A stretch of 64,000 bases of DNA from Legionella sp. PC997 (GCF_014109825.1 NZ_CP059576.1:1321001-1385000); one strand, 5' to 3'; positions 35,405-45,420 are shown, numbered from the stretch's first letter. Numbers and translations: made by a program. The notes: generated by a model from the letters alone, not told the origin.

Positions 35405-36808
35405 ATGAAAAAAACGCTTTTCGAAAACAAAATTATAATATTAGGATTTGGTTGTATAGGCCAAGCATTATTACCTTTACTCATAGGTAAATTGTATATT
35501 CCTTCTTCTCAAATCACAATAATAACTAATGAAGATTCTGCAATTCTCATTGCAAAGAAATTCTCTATAAATGTCATTGTTCACGCAATTAATAAAACCA
35601 ATTATAAGAATTTGATTGGCTCATTACTCAATTTTGAAGATTTAGTAATTGATGTTTCGATAGGGATCTCGTCATCCGCACTTATTCAATTATGTAATCA
35701 GCATGATGCGTTATATATAAACGCCTCTATTGAAGAATGGGGAGAAAGTATTTTTGAGCTAAATAATCCTAAAACATGGACCAATTATTGGTTGAGGGAA
35801 AAAATTCTTGATTTAAGAGAAACAATAAAAAAAACAACGATACTAACTCATGGTGCTAACCCCGGCCTTGTATCTCATTTTGTCAAGCAAGCTTTATTGA
35901 ATATGGCAAAAGATAATTCGCTTCACATTTCTCCTCCACAAAATAAATTAGAATGGGCTTCTCTTGCAAAAACACTCAATATCAAAAGTATTCATATTGC
36001 GGAACATGATTCTCAAGTGGCATCTTCATTTAAAAAATGGGGTGAGTTTGTAAATACATGGTCCATAAAAGGATTTATAGAAGAAATAAAACAACCAGTT
36101 GAAATAGGGTGGGGAACTCATGAACAACACCTTCCGCATGGAGCAAAATATCAAGGAGCGAAGTCTAGTATCTATATAGAATGTCCTAGCGGTAGCATGA
36201 AAGTCCGGTCATGGACTCCAAGTTTTGGAGCATACCAGGGGCATTTAATTACCCATCCGGAAAATACGTCGATTGCGAATTATTTAACCTTAGAACAGGA
36301 CAAAAAAGTTATATATAGACCTACGGTTCTATATTCATATTGCCCCTGTCCTGATGCATTGCTTTCTTTGCAGGAACTTCAGGGAAATGAATGGATTCCC
36401 CAAAAAAATCATCGATTAATTGTAGATGAAATTGAAGAAGGTATTGACGAACTTGGGGTATTATTAATGGGGAATTCTAAAGGTGCCTATTGGTATGGGT
36501 CTACCTTATCAATAGAAGAATCTCGCAAACTCGTTGCCCATAATAATGCTACGAGTTTACAGGTGGTTGCTGGATTAATCAGCGGGATTATTTGGGCGAT
36601 TCAGAATCCTAACCAAGGATTACTAGAACCGGATGAGTTACCCTATGATCAAATTTTAAAAAATGCCTTACCTTATCTAGGTAAAGTGCAGGGATATTAC
36701 ACCCAATGGAATCCTTTAAAAATCAGAAATAAATTATATTACGAAGAGTTAGATAATTCTGACCCATGGCAGTTTATAAATATGCAAGTTAAATCCTCTC
36801 CGAAATAG
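35405..36808 (+). CDS. Homospermidine synthase
   Basis: 467 residues with the saccharopine-dehydrogenase-like fold: a Rossmann start (KIIILGFGCIGQALLPLL), THGANPGLVSHFV, and LLEPDELPYDQIL near the end, all matching bacterial homospermidine synthases. The enzyme makes homospermidine from putrescine using NAD. The ATG at 35405 is favoured, with AGGGA six bases upstream. Legionella is known to carry this polyamine pathway. Convergent with the AcrVA2-like gene. Confidence 0.9.
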   Translation: MKKTLFENKIIILGFGCIGQALLPLLIGKLYIPSSQITIITNEDSAILIAKKFSINVIVHAINKTNYKNLIGSLLNFEDLVIDVSIGISSSALIQLCNQHDALYINASIEEWGESIFELNNPKTWTNYWLREKILDLRETIKKTTILTHGANPGLVSHFVKQALLNMAKDNSLHISPPQNKLEWASLAKTLNIKSIHIAEHDSQVASSFKKWGEFVNTWSIKGFIEEIKQPVEIGWGTHEQHLPHGAKYQGAKSSIYIECPSGSMKVRSWTPSFGAYQGHLITHPENTSIANYLTLEQDKKVIYRPTVLYSYCPCPDALLSLQELQGNEWIPQKNHRLIVDEIEEGIDELGVLLMGNSKGAYWYGSTLSIEESRKLVAHNNATSLQVVAGLISGIIWAIQNPNQGLLEPDELPYDQILKNALPYLGKVQGYYTQWNPLKIRNKLYYEELDNSDPWQFINMQVKSSPK

Positions 36809-36879
36809 GGGATTTAAATTTCTAGATCTATTCTTTTTCAAGACAAGTAATCTTTTTTGTTCTACCTCTTAAACACTTC

Positions 36880-37665
36880 TCACTGGCCTATATCTCCCTT
36901 GTTAATGATGAACGATTCATTATTAACTGAAATGATTGAGCTCTCCCCAGTTACATTCCAAATATTGGCATTACCCGGAGGAAAGAGCCTAAATTCATTT
37001 TTATACATTTTGCTGGAGGGAAGAGTTGGTTTCTTCCCAAATTTATCAGAAATTGGGTTCGGGGAAGTACAAATATAATACACAAGAGAAGACATAATTC
37101 TTAAGGTATTGGCATTGTTATTGTTTATATATAAATTCGGATATGAACTTTGAAGAATTTCATTGGTTGTCCATTTATTTAATGGCAAAGAAATAGAAAC
37201 AAATTTATCTGAGTTTAATAAAAAACAGAGTTCATCATAGTCTTTTTCTTTATCCCACTGAAGGTGAAACCAAAACCCTAGTAAAGGATTATTATTCCAA
37301 TTAAGCTCAGGAGTTTCGATATAAATAGACCATTCTGGAAGCTGATAAAATTTTGTTTTATCGGCTTTTGTGCTGACATTCATTTGCGCCAGTATCTTAT
37401 ATAATTTTGAATCAAAGCGATAAATACCCTGAGTATAACGCCATGTACCAATGGCAGCCAAATACATCGCCTCTCGGGTTTGTTCCAAATTAAGAGTGGA
37501 CGTATTATATTCTTGAGCTACTATCCCTTTCCATGCATTTAAAGGCAGAAAACACCATGCAGGCCATTCTTCTTTAAAGTAATTGATTGTTCGGTATTTG
37601 TTTATAAGATTCCAAGCGTTAGGAAATTGATGAGACAACATAGCTAAATGATCTAGAGGTTTCAT
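36880..37665 (-). CDS. AcrVA2-like protein
   Basis: 261 residues. The segments AWNLINK, IGTWRYTQGIYRFD, LPEWSIYIE and LLGFWFHLQ follow the order and spacing I remember for AcrVA2, an anti-Cas12a protein whose homologues occur widely on plasmids and chromosomes. The Arg-rich C-terminus of AcrVA2 is absent here. The ATG at 37665 has AAAGGAT before it, better than the ATG at 37731. No CRISPR-Cas or phage genes lie in this window, so a role against Cas12a is not shown. Confidence 0.45.
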   Translation of the reverse strand: MKPLDHLAMLSHQFPNAWNLINKYRTINYFKEEWPAWCFLPLNAWKGIVAQEYNTSTLNLEQTREAMYLAAIGTWRYTQGIYRFDSKLYKILAQMNVSTKADKTKFYQLPEWSIYIETPELNWNNNPLLGFWFHLQWDKEKDYDELCFLLNSDKFVSISLPLNKWTTNEILQSSYPNLYINNNNANTLRIMSSLVYYICTSPNPISDKFGKKPTLPSSKMYKNEFRLFPPGNANIWNVTGESSIISVNNESFIINKGDIGQ

Positions 37666-37731
37666 GATTGCTATCCTTTTCACCGAAACAAAACTCTTAA
37701 CATGCCAGTTTAATTTGATGAACCATATCAT

Positions 37732-38030
37732 CTATTGAGAATTAGGGTTTAAATTCTTCCTATCAAAGTTGATTAAGTGGATCCGAATCAGAATTTTTTT
37801 CTTAAATTTAATTATAGCTCAACTTTATAATACACAAGGAACAGTGTATGACCCATTTATGAATATAGCTTAATCAGATATTGATTAATGAGTTGAAAAA
37901 TCATTACCAACAAATCACAGGACTTATGCAAAGTCTGTCATTCAAACTTTTCTATAGCATATTAATTAAAGAATTTTCAGGTCAGGGCCGGATCTACGCT
38001 AATATTGGATTTATTAGTGTGAAACTTAGT
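37732..38030. other. Intergenic region, no gene seen
   Basis: Small plus-strand frames here run into the repeat gene on the other strand and look like shadows. Confidence 0.5.
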
Positions 38031-39419
38031 CTATTTCTCAATATTCAGATTTTTGTGTGGTCCTATATTGAAACCCTCGATGATCTCTGCGAGCTCCTTA
38101 TGCTTTAACGCAAATTCCAATACCTCTTCAAAAGTTGAGTTATTAGTTTTAAAGACTTCCATTAGTTTTAATAGGTTAGGACTATTTTTTTCTGCATCCT
38201 CATTTAAATTATTTTTTTCCCAATCGATTATATAAGCTTTAAGGTCTTGTAAACCCAGATAAATTTCTTTTGGATCCGATAAATCAATATTTTTAATACA
38301 CATTAATAGATTTTGAATTAATTTCCCTGTGCTATGACTAGGATTTTTTAACAATTCGTGATCCAGTAATTTTGTAAGAATTTCTACGTTAGATTGTCTA
38401 TTGTTTAGTTCAATTTTAATAATTTTTAATTCAGATTTAATTGGAACAACAGGCGCTGCATTCCCATCATCAGTATTTCCTTCATCCTCCACAACAGCTA
38501 CAATTCTACCTTTACTATCAAATCTCGCCCGATTAACCAATGCTTCATCCCAGTCATCAGTGTTTCCCTCATCCTTCACATCAGCTATAAGCCTACCCTC
38601 ACTATCAGCTCTCACCTGATTAACAGGTGCTGCCTCCCAGTCATCAGTATTTTCTTCATCCCCCTCATCAGCTATAAGCCTACCCTCACTATCAGCTCTC
38701 ACCCGATTAACAGGTGCTGCCTCCCAGTCATCAGTATTTCCTTCATCCTCCACATCAGCTACAACTCTACCTTCACTATTAAACCTCGCCCGATTAACCA
38801 ATGCGTCATACCAGTCATCAATATTTCCTTCATCATCCACATCAGCTATAAGCCTACCCTCACTATCAGCTCTCACCCGATTAACAGGTGCTGCCTCCCA
38901 GTCATCAGTATTTCCTTCATCCTCCACATCAGCTACAACTCTATCTTCACTATCAAATCTCGCCCGATTAACCAATGCTTCATACCAGTCATCAATATTT
39001 CCTTCATCCTCCACAACAGCTATAAGCCTACCTTCACTATCAACTCTCACCCTATTAACAGGTGCTGCCTCCCAGTCATCATTGTCAAAGTAGCTACCCA
39101 AAGGAATTGGCTTAGAATCCACTCCATAATTATAGCTATTAATTTCACTTAGAGATTTTCCAGATAAACCTGCATAACTCGCGGGCGCTTCTGTTACTTT
39201 TATCCCATGATTATCTTTTTTATTCATTTGATTATCAATTTGCCTTTTTTTCGCGTCTATCACACCCCCAGGTTTTTTGTTTACTGACATATCAGAGGCA
39301 TATTCTACATATTCATAGCCTGTACCAGGTATATTTACCCAATGAGTCCATGCTATTTTGCCTGCGTACTTAACTAATGCGAAGATTGGAGTTTGTAACC
39401 TAGCAATTTTAAATCTCAT
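38031..39419 (-). CDS. Repeat protein with alternating 29-residue units, probable effector
   Basis: 462 residues. An N-terminal part (1-113) is followed by seven full 29-residue units and one partial (114-326), each like DDWEAAPVNRVRADSEGRL plus IADVxDEGN. Units come in two types, A (EAAPVNRVR) and B (YEALVNRARF), in the order A-B-A-B-A-A-B-A'. The C-terminal 130 residues are helical and acidic. No signal peptide. GGTCTATAATTAAA lies upstream on the minus strand as a -10. Unknown function; this layout suits a Legionella effector. Confidence 0.7.
   Translation of the reverse strand: MRFKIARLQTPIFALVKYAGKIAWTHWVNIPGTGYEYVEYASDMSVNKKPGGVIDAKKRQIDNQMNKKDNHGIKVTEAPASYAGLSGKSLSEINSYNYGVDSKPIPLGSYFDNDDWEAAPVNRVRVDSEGRLIAVVEDEGNIDDWYEALVNRARFDSEDRVVADVEDEGNTDDWEAAPVNRVRADSEGRLIADVDDEGNIDDWYDALVNRARFNSEGRVVADVEDEGNTDDWEAAPVNRVRADSEGRLIADEGDEENTDDWEAAPVNQVRADSEGRLIADVKDEGNTDDWDEALVNRARFDSKGRIVAVVEDEGNTDDGNAAPVVPIKSELKIIKIELNNRQSNVEILTKLLDHELLKNPSHSTGKLIQNLLMCIKNIDLSDPKEIYLGLQDLKAYIIDWEKNNLNEDAEKNSPNLLKLMEVFKTNNSTFEEVLEFALKHKELAEIIEGFNIGPHKNLNIEK
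38472..39080 (-). repeat. 87-bp tandem repeat (29 residues), seven units plus a partial
   Basis: In-frame 87-bp units alternate between two sequence types, so the true duplication step was probably 174 bp. One A-type unit is repeated next to itself (units 5 and 6). Confidence 0.9.
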
Positions 39420-39605
39420 GATAGAAATTAAATAAAATAGTTATAATTTAATTATAGACCAGGCTCGCCAGTGCTAAAGGCAGTGACAGTTTCTAGTTTG
39501 TGGGTACCATTTATCATTAAGTCGCTTCCTAAAATCATAGAGGCTATAGGCTAAACAACAGACATATCTTTAGCCACACACGCTTTCCGAAACTCAGGAT
39601 TTTTT

Positions 39606-40079
39606 TATTGTATTGACTAAACCTAGATCCCAATTTATTTTTAATTCTGCAAAAATAAAGAAATGGAATTTTATTCCATATTCAAGGAAATAATCATGAA
39701 GAACTTAAGATTATGGTTTCAAAAATTTTCATCGTTTATCAGCGAAATATCCGGAACTTTCGGAGCTTTTATTACTGCTATTCTGCTTATAATGATTTGG
39801 ATAACTACGGGTCCTATTTTTAAATTTTCAGATACATGGCAGCTCGTGATCAACACAGGGACAACTATTATTACCTTTTTAATGGTTTTTTTAATTCAGC
39901 ATACGCAAAATCGTGATAATAAAATTATAAATTTAAAGTTGGATGAGTTAATTAAATCTCATCCCCCAGCCGATAATAAGACCCTTGATTTAGAAAAATT
40001 GAGTGATGAACAGCTGAAATTTCTAGAAAAAAAATATAAAAAAATATGTGAAGAAATTTTACATAAATAATCTTCGAGT
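39606..40079 (+). repeat. 474-bp direct repeat, copy 1 (with iron-permease-like gene)
   Basis: Nearly identical to 43341-43815: one substitution upstream of the gene, one added A, and one substitution within it. The repeats flank 3.3 kb holding a GGDEF-EAL gene and an IS66 remnant. Confidence 0.93.
39696..40070 (+). CDS. Low-affinity iron permease family protein, copy 1
   Basis: 124 residues. Two transmembrane helices (about 15-37 and 48-67, LIQHTQNRDNKIINLKLDEL after them) match the PF04120 family. The C-terminal 45 residues are charged. AAGGAAATAATC precedes the ATG at 39696. Same protein as copy 2 except Thr for Ile in IWITTGP. Metal transport is not proven for the family. Confidence 0.85.
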   Translation: MKNLRLWFQKFSSFISEISGTFGAFITAILLIMIWITTGPIFKFSDTWQLVINTGTTIITFLMVFLIQHTQNRDNKIINLKLDELIKSHPPADNKTLDLEKLSDEQLKFLEKKYKKICEEILHK

Positions 40080-40676
40080 CCCTCCGAAGGTACTTAGTGC
40101 ATCACACAATTGGATGACCATTTCTTTATTCTTATGGCGCTTATTAAGAAGACGCTCCATGTTTTCACCAGAATGGCGTTGGCTGTTATAAAAGAGCGCT
40201 ATTTTATGAGCGCTGTTTTGCGCCAATATGCCTGTAGTGTACATGCGCGTGCGTTTTTATCAGGGTTTTTTCCTGTTGTGGCGGATTGTATCTACAATGC
40301 GAATTAAAGAACCATTGGCCGCTAGCTCTTCTAAAGCTGGGAATACCAATACGCACAATTGGATAGTTCTTCCATAAGTTGCCATTGGGTGGATGCCGGG
40401 ATTGACGGAGTAAAGCCTGCTACCACAGTGATGTGGGCATAATTGACCAGCACTCAGAGTTTAGTGGTCCTATCTCCGCTGCCAAAGATTAGCCGATTTA
40501 AATTGGATAGAGTGATTTTATGTTCGACCAATGCGCGCGGATCCAAGAGGCCAGGTGAATACACCCAATGATAAAAGTTTTTGTTCCCACAGATAGGTCT
40601 AATGAGTGCACCAATGCAACGATCTGCTCAACTTCTTCCTGTGATTTTTCAATGACAATGGGTAATTCTTTTGCTT
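40080..40676 (-). pseudogene. Decayed IS66-family transposase
   Basis: On the minus strand, N-terminal pieces (KELPIVIEKSQEEVEQIVAL, then EHKITLSNLNRLIFGSGDRT in another frame) are followed by the C-terminal piece (MYTTGILAQNSAHKIALFY, then GENMERLLNKRHKNKE). These match IS66 blocks RLIFG and the GENL..L. region near the catalytic end. Frames shift several times and the catalytic middle is lost, so it is inactive. The end close to 40080 runs into the duplicated segment. Confidence 0.7.
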
Positions 40677-40792
40677 ACGTCATTTAGCAACTCTGCTCTT
40701 CTTAAGGGCAGCAAGATTAGCTAGCAGTCCTAATAAAATCAATAGGTTGGGATGAAATAATGAATCAATGCTTTTTTGCTGCAAAGTCACGA

Positions 40793-43156
40793 TTATCTAT
40801 GTCTGAAAACACATATGTTTATAGTGTTTTTTAATAATTGAGTAACTTCATATACTTCTATAGGCAAACTATAGAAAAAACCTTGTGCTTCATCACAATT
40901 GAGTTTTTTTAAAAAAGCAACTTTATCACTGGTATCAACTCCTTCAGCGATAACACGTAGCTTTAAACCGTGGGCCATAGCAATAATTGCTTCAACAATG
41001 GAAGCATCATTAGAACTATGAGTGCACTCTTGAACAAAAGATTGGTCAATTTTAAGTTTACTAACGGGAAATGTTTTTAAATAGCTTAAGCTTGAATAGC
41101 CTGTGCCAAAATCATCAATGGCCATCCCTATACCCATCCTTGAGAGGCTAAGTAATGTATTATTCAATTCGGGTGACTTTTTTATCAAAGCACTTTCGGT
41201 AAATTCAATCTCTAAATACTGAGGAGAAAGCCCCGTTTCTTCTAAAATAGCCTCAATCATCCTTACAAAGTTATCTTTTTTCAATTGTCGAGAAGAGACA
41301 TTTACCGTTATAAAAATGGGTGGTAAGCCCAAATCTTGCCACACTTTATTCTGTCTACATGCAGTTCTAAATACCCACTCACCTAACTGGCAGATTAATC
41401 CATTATCTTCTGCAATAGGGATAAAGTCATGAGGGGGAATAAGGCCTAACTCAGGATGCTGCCAACGAAGTAGCGCTTCAACACCTATAAGAGCGCCTGA
41501 ATTTAAATTATAGATCGGTTGATAAAGAATAAAAAACTCATTATTCTCCATAGCCTTATGTATTTGAGTCTGAATTTCAAGACGTTTCAAAGACTGTTCG
41601 TTAATAAAATTATTGTAAAATTGAAAATTATTACGGCCTTCTTTTTTAGCAAGATACATAGCCATATCTGCGTTTTTTAATAAAGAAGTTGTGTCAGCGC
41701 CATCTTTGGGGTAAGTACTAATTCCTATACTGGTTGTGACTATCACCTCGTGCGCAGACAATTTGATAGGTTGTACAACTTGATTTAATATTTTTTGAGC
41801 AATAAGGGTAATATCTTTGAAAGTAGGTGCCATAAAAACTAGCACAAACTCATCACCACCAAAGCGAGCCACAGTATCACTCTCTCGAATACACTCCTTT
41901 AAACGTTTTGCAACGACTTTTAATAAGCTATCTCCCGAATCATGACCTAAGTTATCATTAACTAGTTTAAAGTCATCAACATCTAAGAAGAATATCGCTA
42001 AAATCTGGTTTAACCGAGCAGCATAAGTGATGGCTTGCTCAATTCGAGCATATAATGAAGTGCGGTTAGGTAGTCCTGTCAAGGCATCGTGATTAGCTTG
42101 ATAGGCTAATTTGTTTCGTATGGTTATATCTCTAAAGCTCCAAACTCGACCTATTATCTTGCCTTCCAGCCAATGAGGCTTGGAATACCGTTCATAAATT
42201 TTACCGTCCTTAAAATGTAATACATCAAAACTTTCTAATTCAGGCTTTTCATAAAGATATTTTATTTTTTCTATAAATTCGGTGGCATTGTTAAGCTGAT
42301 TTGACACATAGTTAATTGCATCCTCATCATTATGAGTTGCAATGAATTTTATTGATATATTCCACATATCAAGGAATTTCTGATTATAATATTCGATAGC
42401 TCCCAAGCTATCGACAACTAAAATGCCATCTGCTGTTGATTCGAGCGTTGACTTAGTAAGTGCTAATAGTTTTTCAAGCTCATTAGTTCGCTTAGCAACT
42501 GTCTTTTCTAATACTGCTTTGATAGAGCTTAGGTCAATAATTTTAAATCGATACATAAGAGTTGATTTAAGTAATTGATTGGAGAAAGAGGAAACAACTA
42601 CCATCACTCCGAGGTAAATAATGCCGCAAAATCCTAACATAAGATATAATTGTCCCTGCAAAAACATCCATATAATAAAAGGGACAAAAGCAGGAATAAG
42701 AAATAGAAGATATGTGGTTAATACAGGCGAATAAAGCAAATTTGCAGCCGCCGTAACGCCAATAATTAAAAATACGACAAATATTTGATGCAAAGCATCA
42801 CTGCTTGGTATCAAAATAGAACTTGCAAACCCCCACGACAAACCTGAAAATAAAACACCTACATTGAATAAAATTAGAAAGTCTTGATTTCTAAGAAGAT
42901 TATTTTTTATTTTATAAAGATAAAATAATCCTATTTTTAAAAAATCAGAGAAAATATAAGTGCATGTAAGCCATGAGATTAATAAGGTGGAATCAGTCAC
43001 TTCACTTAACCCAAAATATAAAAAAGCGGCTGCTATTAATTCCGCTATTATTGCAAAAGGTGACAGATTATAAAGTAAGTTTATCTGCTCAGGTTTGATT
43101 TGCTTAATTAAACGAGCGGCATCTTTTGTAGCATTATATTGAAAAAAACTAATCAT
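40793..43156 (-). CDS. Membrane-bound PAS-GGDEF-EAL cyclic di-GMP protein
   Basis: 787 residues. N-terminal membrane sensor of about six helices (25-205), a PAS-like domain (about 225-345), GGDEF (about 350-510; RFGGDEF, with RESD inhibitory site five residues before) and EAL (about 525-775; GVEALLRW, DDFGTGYSSLSYL). Both catalytic sites look intact, so it could make or degrade cyclic di-GMP. It lies inside the duplicated pair 39606/43341 and would be lost if the repeats recombined. Confidence 0.95.
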   Translation of the reverse strand: MISFFQYNATKDAARLIKQIKPEQINLLYNLSPFAIIAELIAAAFLYFGLSEVTDSTLLISWLTCTYIFSDFLKIGLFYLYKIKNNLLRNQDFLILFNVGVLFSGLSWGFASSILIPSSDALHQIFVVFLIIGVTAAANLLYSPVLTTYLLFLIPAFVPFIIWMFLQGQLYLMLGFCGIIYLGVMVVVSSFSNQLLKSTLMYRFKIIDLSSIKAVLEKTVAKRTNELEKLLALTKSTLESTADGILVVDSLGAIEYYNQKFLDMWNISIKFIATHNDEDAINYVSNQLNNATEFIEKIKYLYEKPELESFDVLHFKDGKIYERYSKPHWLEGKIIGRVWSFRDITIRNKLAYQANHDALTGLPNRTSLYARIEQAITYAARLNQILAIFFLDVDDFKLVNDNLGHDSGDSLLKVVAKRLKECIRESDTVARFGGDEFVLVFMAPTFKDITLIAQKILNQVVQPIKLSAHEVIVTTSIGISTYPKDGADTTSLLKNADMAMYLAKKEGRNNFQFYNNFINEQSLKRLEIQTQIHKAMENNEFFILYQPIYNLNSGALIGVEALLRWQHPELGLIPPHDFIPIAEDNGLICQLGEWVFRTACRQNKVWQDLGLPPIFITVNVSSRQLKKDNFVRMIEAILEETGLSPQYLEIEFTESALIKKSPELNNTLLSLSRMGIGMAIDDFGTGYSSLSYLKTFPVSKLKIDQSFVQECTHSSNDASIVEAIIAMAHGLKLRVIAEGVDTSDKVAFLKKLNCDEAQGFFYSLPIEVYEVTQLLKNTINICVFRHR

Positions 43157-43340
43157 AAATTGGACTTATTCCATGTATCCTCAATTATTAAGATTATTAT
43201 AGACTATAATTTTAACGCACCTGCGCAAGCGTGTGTCTTGACGGCTGTGAGCAGTCCAAGGGTGGGTGTTGTATGGTTAGCGGTTTCATGAGCTTGCATT
43301 GGGTAAAGAGCTTATCTTCCCATCTGAACCTGAGTTTTTC
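43157..43340. other. Intergenic region before repeat copy 2
   Basis: The frame from 43231 is an unsupported upstream extension of the permease gene. GACTATAATTTTAA at about 43202 could be a -10. Confidence 0.4.
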
Positions 43341-43815
43341 TATTGTATTAACTAAACCTAGATCCCAATTTATTTTTAATTCTGCAAAAAATAAAGAAAT
43401 GGAATTTTATTCCATATTCAAGGAAATAATCATGAAGAACTTAAGATTATGGTTTCAAAAATTTTCATCGTTTATCAGCGAAATATCCGGAACTTTCGGA
43501 GCTTTTATTACTGCTATTCTGCTTATAATGATTTGGATAATTACGGGTCCTATTTTTAAATTTTCAGATACATGGCAGCTCGTGATCAACACAGGGACAA
43601 CTATTATTACCTTTTTAATGGTTTTTTTAATTCAGCATACGCAAAATCGTGATAATAAAATTATAAATTTAAAGTTGGATGAGTTAATTAAATCTCATCC
43701 CCCAGCCGATAATAAGACCCTTGATTTAGAAAAATTGAGTGATGAACAGCTGAAATTTCTAGAAAAAAAATATAAAAAAATATGTGAAGAAATTTTACAT
43801 AAATAATCTTCGAGT
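43341..43815 (+). repeat. 474-bp direct repeat, copy 2
   Basis: See copy 1 at 39606; one base longer. Confidence 0.93.
43432..43806 (+). CDS. Low-affinity iron permease family protein, copy 2
   Basis: 124 residues, one residue different from the gene at 39696 (Ile for Thr in IWIITGP). Same ribosome site. The in-frame ORF from 43231 adds 67 residues with no ribosome site and is not supported. Confidence 0.85.
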   Translation: MKNLRLWFQKFSSFISEISGTFGAFITAILLIMIWIITGPIFKFSDTWQLVINTGTTIITFLMVFLIQHTQNRDNKIINLKLDELIKSHPPADNKTLDLEKLSDEQLKFLEKKYKKICEEILHK

Positions 43816-43864
43816 TCATGTCGAACGTACATAAACTAAAAAAAGATTTTCACTTATAAAGTTC

Positions 43865-44431
43865 TTAATGGGACTTCTTGGTAGAATTTATTTTTTTATT
43901 ATTGTTTAAGTGCTCTATAAGGGCTTTATTAAACTCGGGAATATCATCAGGCTTTCTACTCGTAATTAAATTACCGTCTTTAACTACCGCTTCATCAACC
44001 CATATTCCACCTGCATTAATTAAATCAATTTTCACAGAAGGCCAAGAGGTAAGGCGTTTATATTTTACTGCCATAGCATTAATCAGAAGCCAGGGTCCGT
44101 GACAAATAGCAGCAATGGTTTTTTGTTGTATATTAATTTTTTTGGTAAATTCTACAGCCTCCGGCAAGGTACGTAATGTATCTGGATTCATAACACCTCC
44201 AGGTAGTACTAATGCATCGAAATCATTGGGATTAGCATTTTCTAAGAGGATATCTACTTCAAAAGAATCCCCTTTATCCGAATGATTCCAGCCTTGAACT
44301 TTTGATTTGTTTGAAATGAGAAAGGTTTGTGCTCCTTGAGCTTGTAATGCGTTCCTAGGTTCTACCATTTCCACTTGTTCAAAACCATCGGTCAACAAAA
44401 TAGCAACTTTAAGTCCATTAAGTGAATTCAT
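43865..44431 (-). CDS. PfpI/YhbO/DJ-1 family protein
   Basis: 188 residues. The nucleophile elbow AAICHGPW (C110, H111) is intact, with LTDGFEQVEMVEPRNAL and ALVLPGG as the other conserved blocks. This branch (YhbO, PfpI) is linked to stress survival and removal of glycation or small aldehydes. The C-terminus has a Lys-rich tail. AAGGATAA precedes the ATG. First gene of the stress island. Confidence 0.9.
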   Translation of the reverse strand: MNSLNGLKVAILLTDGFEQVEMVEPRNALQAQGAQTFLISNKSKVQGWNHSDKGDSFEVDILLENANPNDFDALVLPGGVMNPDTLRTLPEAVEFTKKINIQQKTIAAICHGPWLLINAMAVKYKRLTSWPSVKIDLINAGGIWVDEAVVKDGNLITSRKPDDIPEFNKALIEHLNNNKKINSTKKSH

Positions 44432-44546
44432 GATGATTTATCCTTAAAGTAATCAATTAATAAAGAATAGTATGCTGTATTATATTTGTAATTTAAGGTA
44501 AACATTAGCAATTAATCTTTTCGTTGCAAAGTTAAAATCCAAGTCT

Positions 44547-44702
44547 CTATCTCTTGAGCTTTGTCTGTTGGGGACTTATTTTTTTAGCATTTTTATGATC
44601 ATTAACTTTTTTGCAAATATCTTCAGATGCTTCTTTTGTAACATCACAGATATTTTTAATATGTGTAACTTCGGGATGATCCTTCTGTTCATTTTTTTTC
44701 AT
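44547..44702 (-). CDS. 51-residue Lys-rich protein
   Basis: Frame from ATG at 44700-44702 to TAG at 44547: MKKNEQKDHPEVTHIKNICD then VTKEASEDICKKVNDHKNAK. GGGAGTATTAA precedes the ATG. Two Cys residues. Hydrophilic and helical. Not recognised; the context of small stress proteins makes a real gene likely. Confidence 0.6.
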   Translation of the reverse strand: MKKNEQKDHPEVTHIKNICDVTKEASEDICKKVNDHKNAKKISPQQTKLKR

Positions 44703-44984
44703 TTAATACTCCCTTTTCTTTTATATTTTAATATTAGTAAATAATCGGGAAAGTTAAAGTGTTTTTAATATGGCTCTTACAAATTAATTTTTCTTTCGGT
44801 AAACCTTAAAATCAATCCCTTGGTGATTAGAACACTAACATTTTTTAATGATCTTTATGGTGAAATATTCGATGAAGTGAAGCTCACAATCAAATAATCT
44901 TAATTGGGAATTCGGCTATAATTTAATAATTCTAGTGGAATTAGAGCGCAATAATGTGATTCATAGATACAAGGAGGAAAGAAA

Positions 44985-45206
44985 ATGAATAGAGAGCATC
45001 ATGTTGTTCCTAATTCTCAGGGAGGTTGGGATATCAGTTTAACCCATAGTTCAAACAAGCTACACTTTAATACTAAAGAAGAGGCTGTGAATAAAGCTCG
45101 AGAGCTGAGTATTAAAGAACACACTGAGCTTGTGATTCATGATAAACAGGGAAAGATAGAAGCCAAGGATAGCCACGGTCACGATCCAAGAAATATTGAA
45201 GGATAA
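44985..45206 (+). CDS. DUF2188 family protein
   Basis: 73 residues. HHVVPNSQGGWDISLTHS near the start, HFNTKEEAVNKARELS in the middle and ELVIHDKQGKI...KDSHGHDPR at the end match the DUF2188 family, small proteins often found with stress and NHEJ genes. AAGGAGGAAAGAAA precedes the ATG. GGCTATAATTTAAT at about 44915 is a sigma-S-like -10. Function unknown. Confidence 0.9.
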   Translation: MNREHHVVPNSQGGWDISLTHSSNKLHFNTKEEAVNKARELSIKEHTELVIHDKQGKIEAKDSHGHDPRNIEG

Positions 45207-45386
45207 AATAGCTATCCAATTTGTCTGCTCTACATAACTTACAATAACTTGGTCTTCATCCATTATGTGTCTAAATACCTGTTTTGGTTGTTGTTTGTTT
45301 TGACCCATAAATGGTGCAACTAGTGTTAAGTCTTGAGAGTCCTTCTCAATAAATGTAGTTTGTAGAAAGAGTATTCCAATAGAAAT

Positions 45387-45413
45387 CTACCCATTTCACA
45401 AGGAAATGGGTAG
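45387..45413 (-). terminator. Hairpin downstream of the 217-residue membrane protein gene
   Basis: CTACCCATTTC and its exact complement around ACAAG; on the minus strand ATTTCT follows. Confidence 0.65.
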
Positions 45414-45420
45414 TATAAAA

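Noticed and set aside
43231..43431. 67-residue N-terminal extension of the second permease copy
   Set aside because: No start signal; the first copy begins at the equivalent ATG with a good ribosome site.
45060..45308. Minus-strand 82-codon frame
   Set aside because: Mostly antisense to the DUF2188 gene; no family match.
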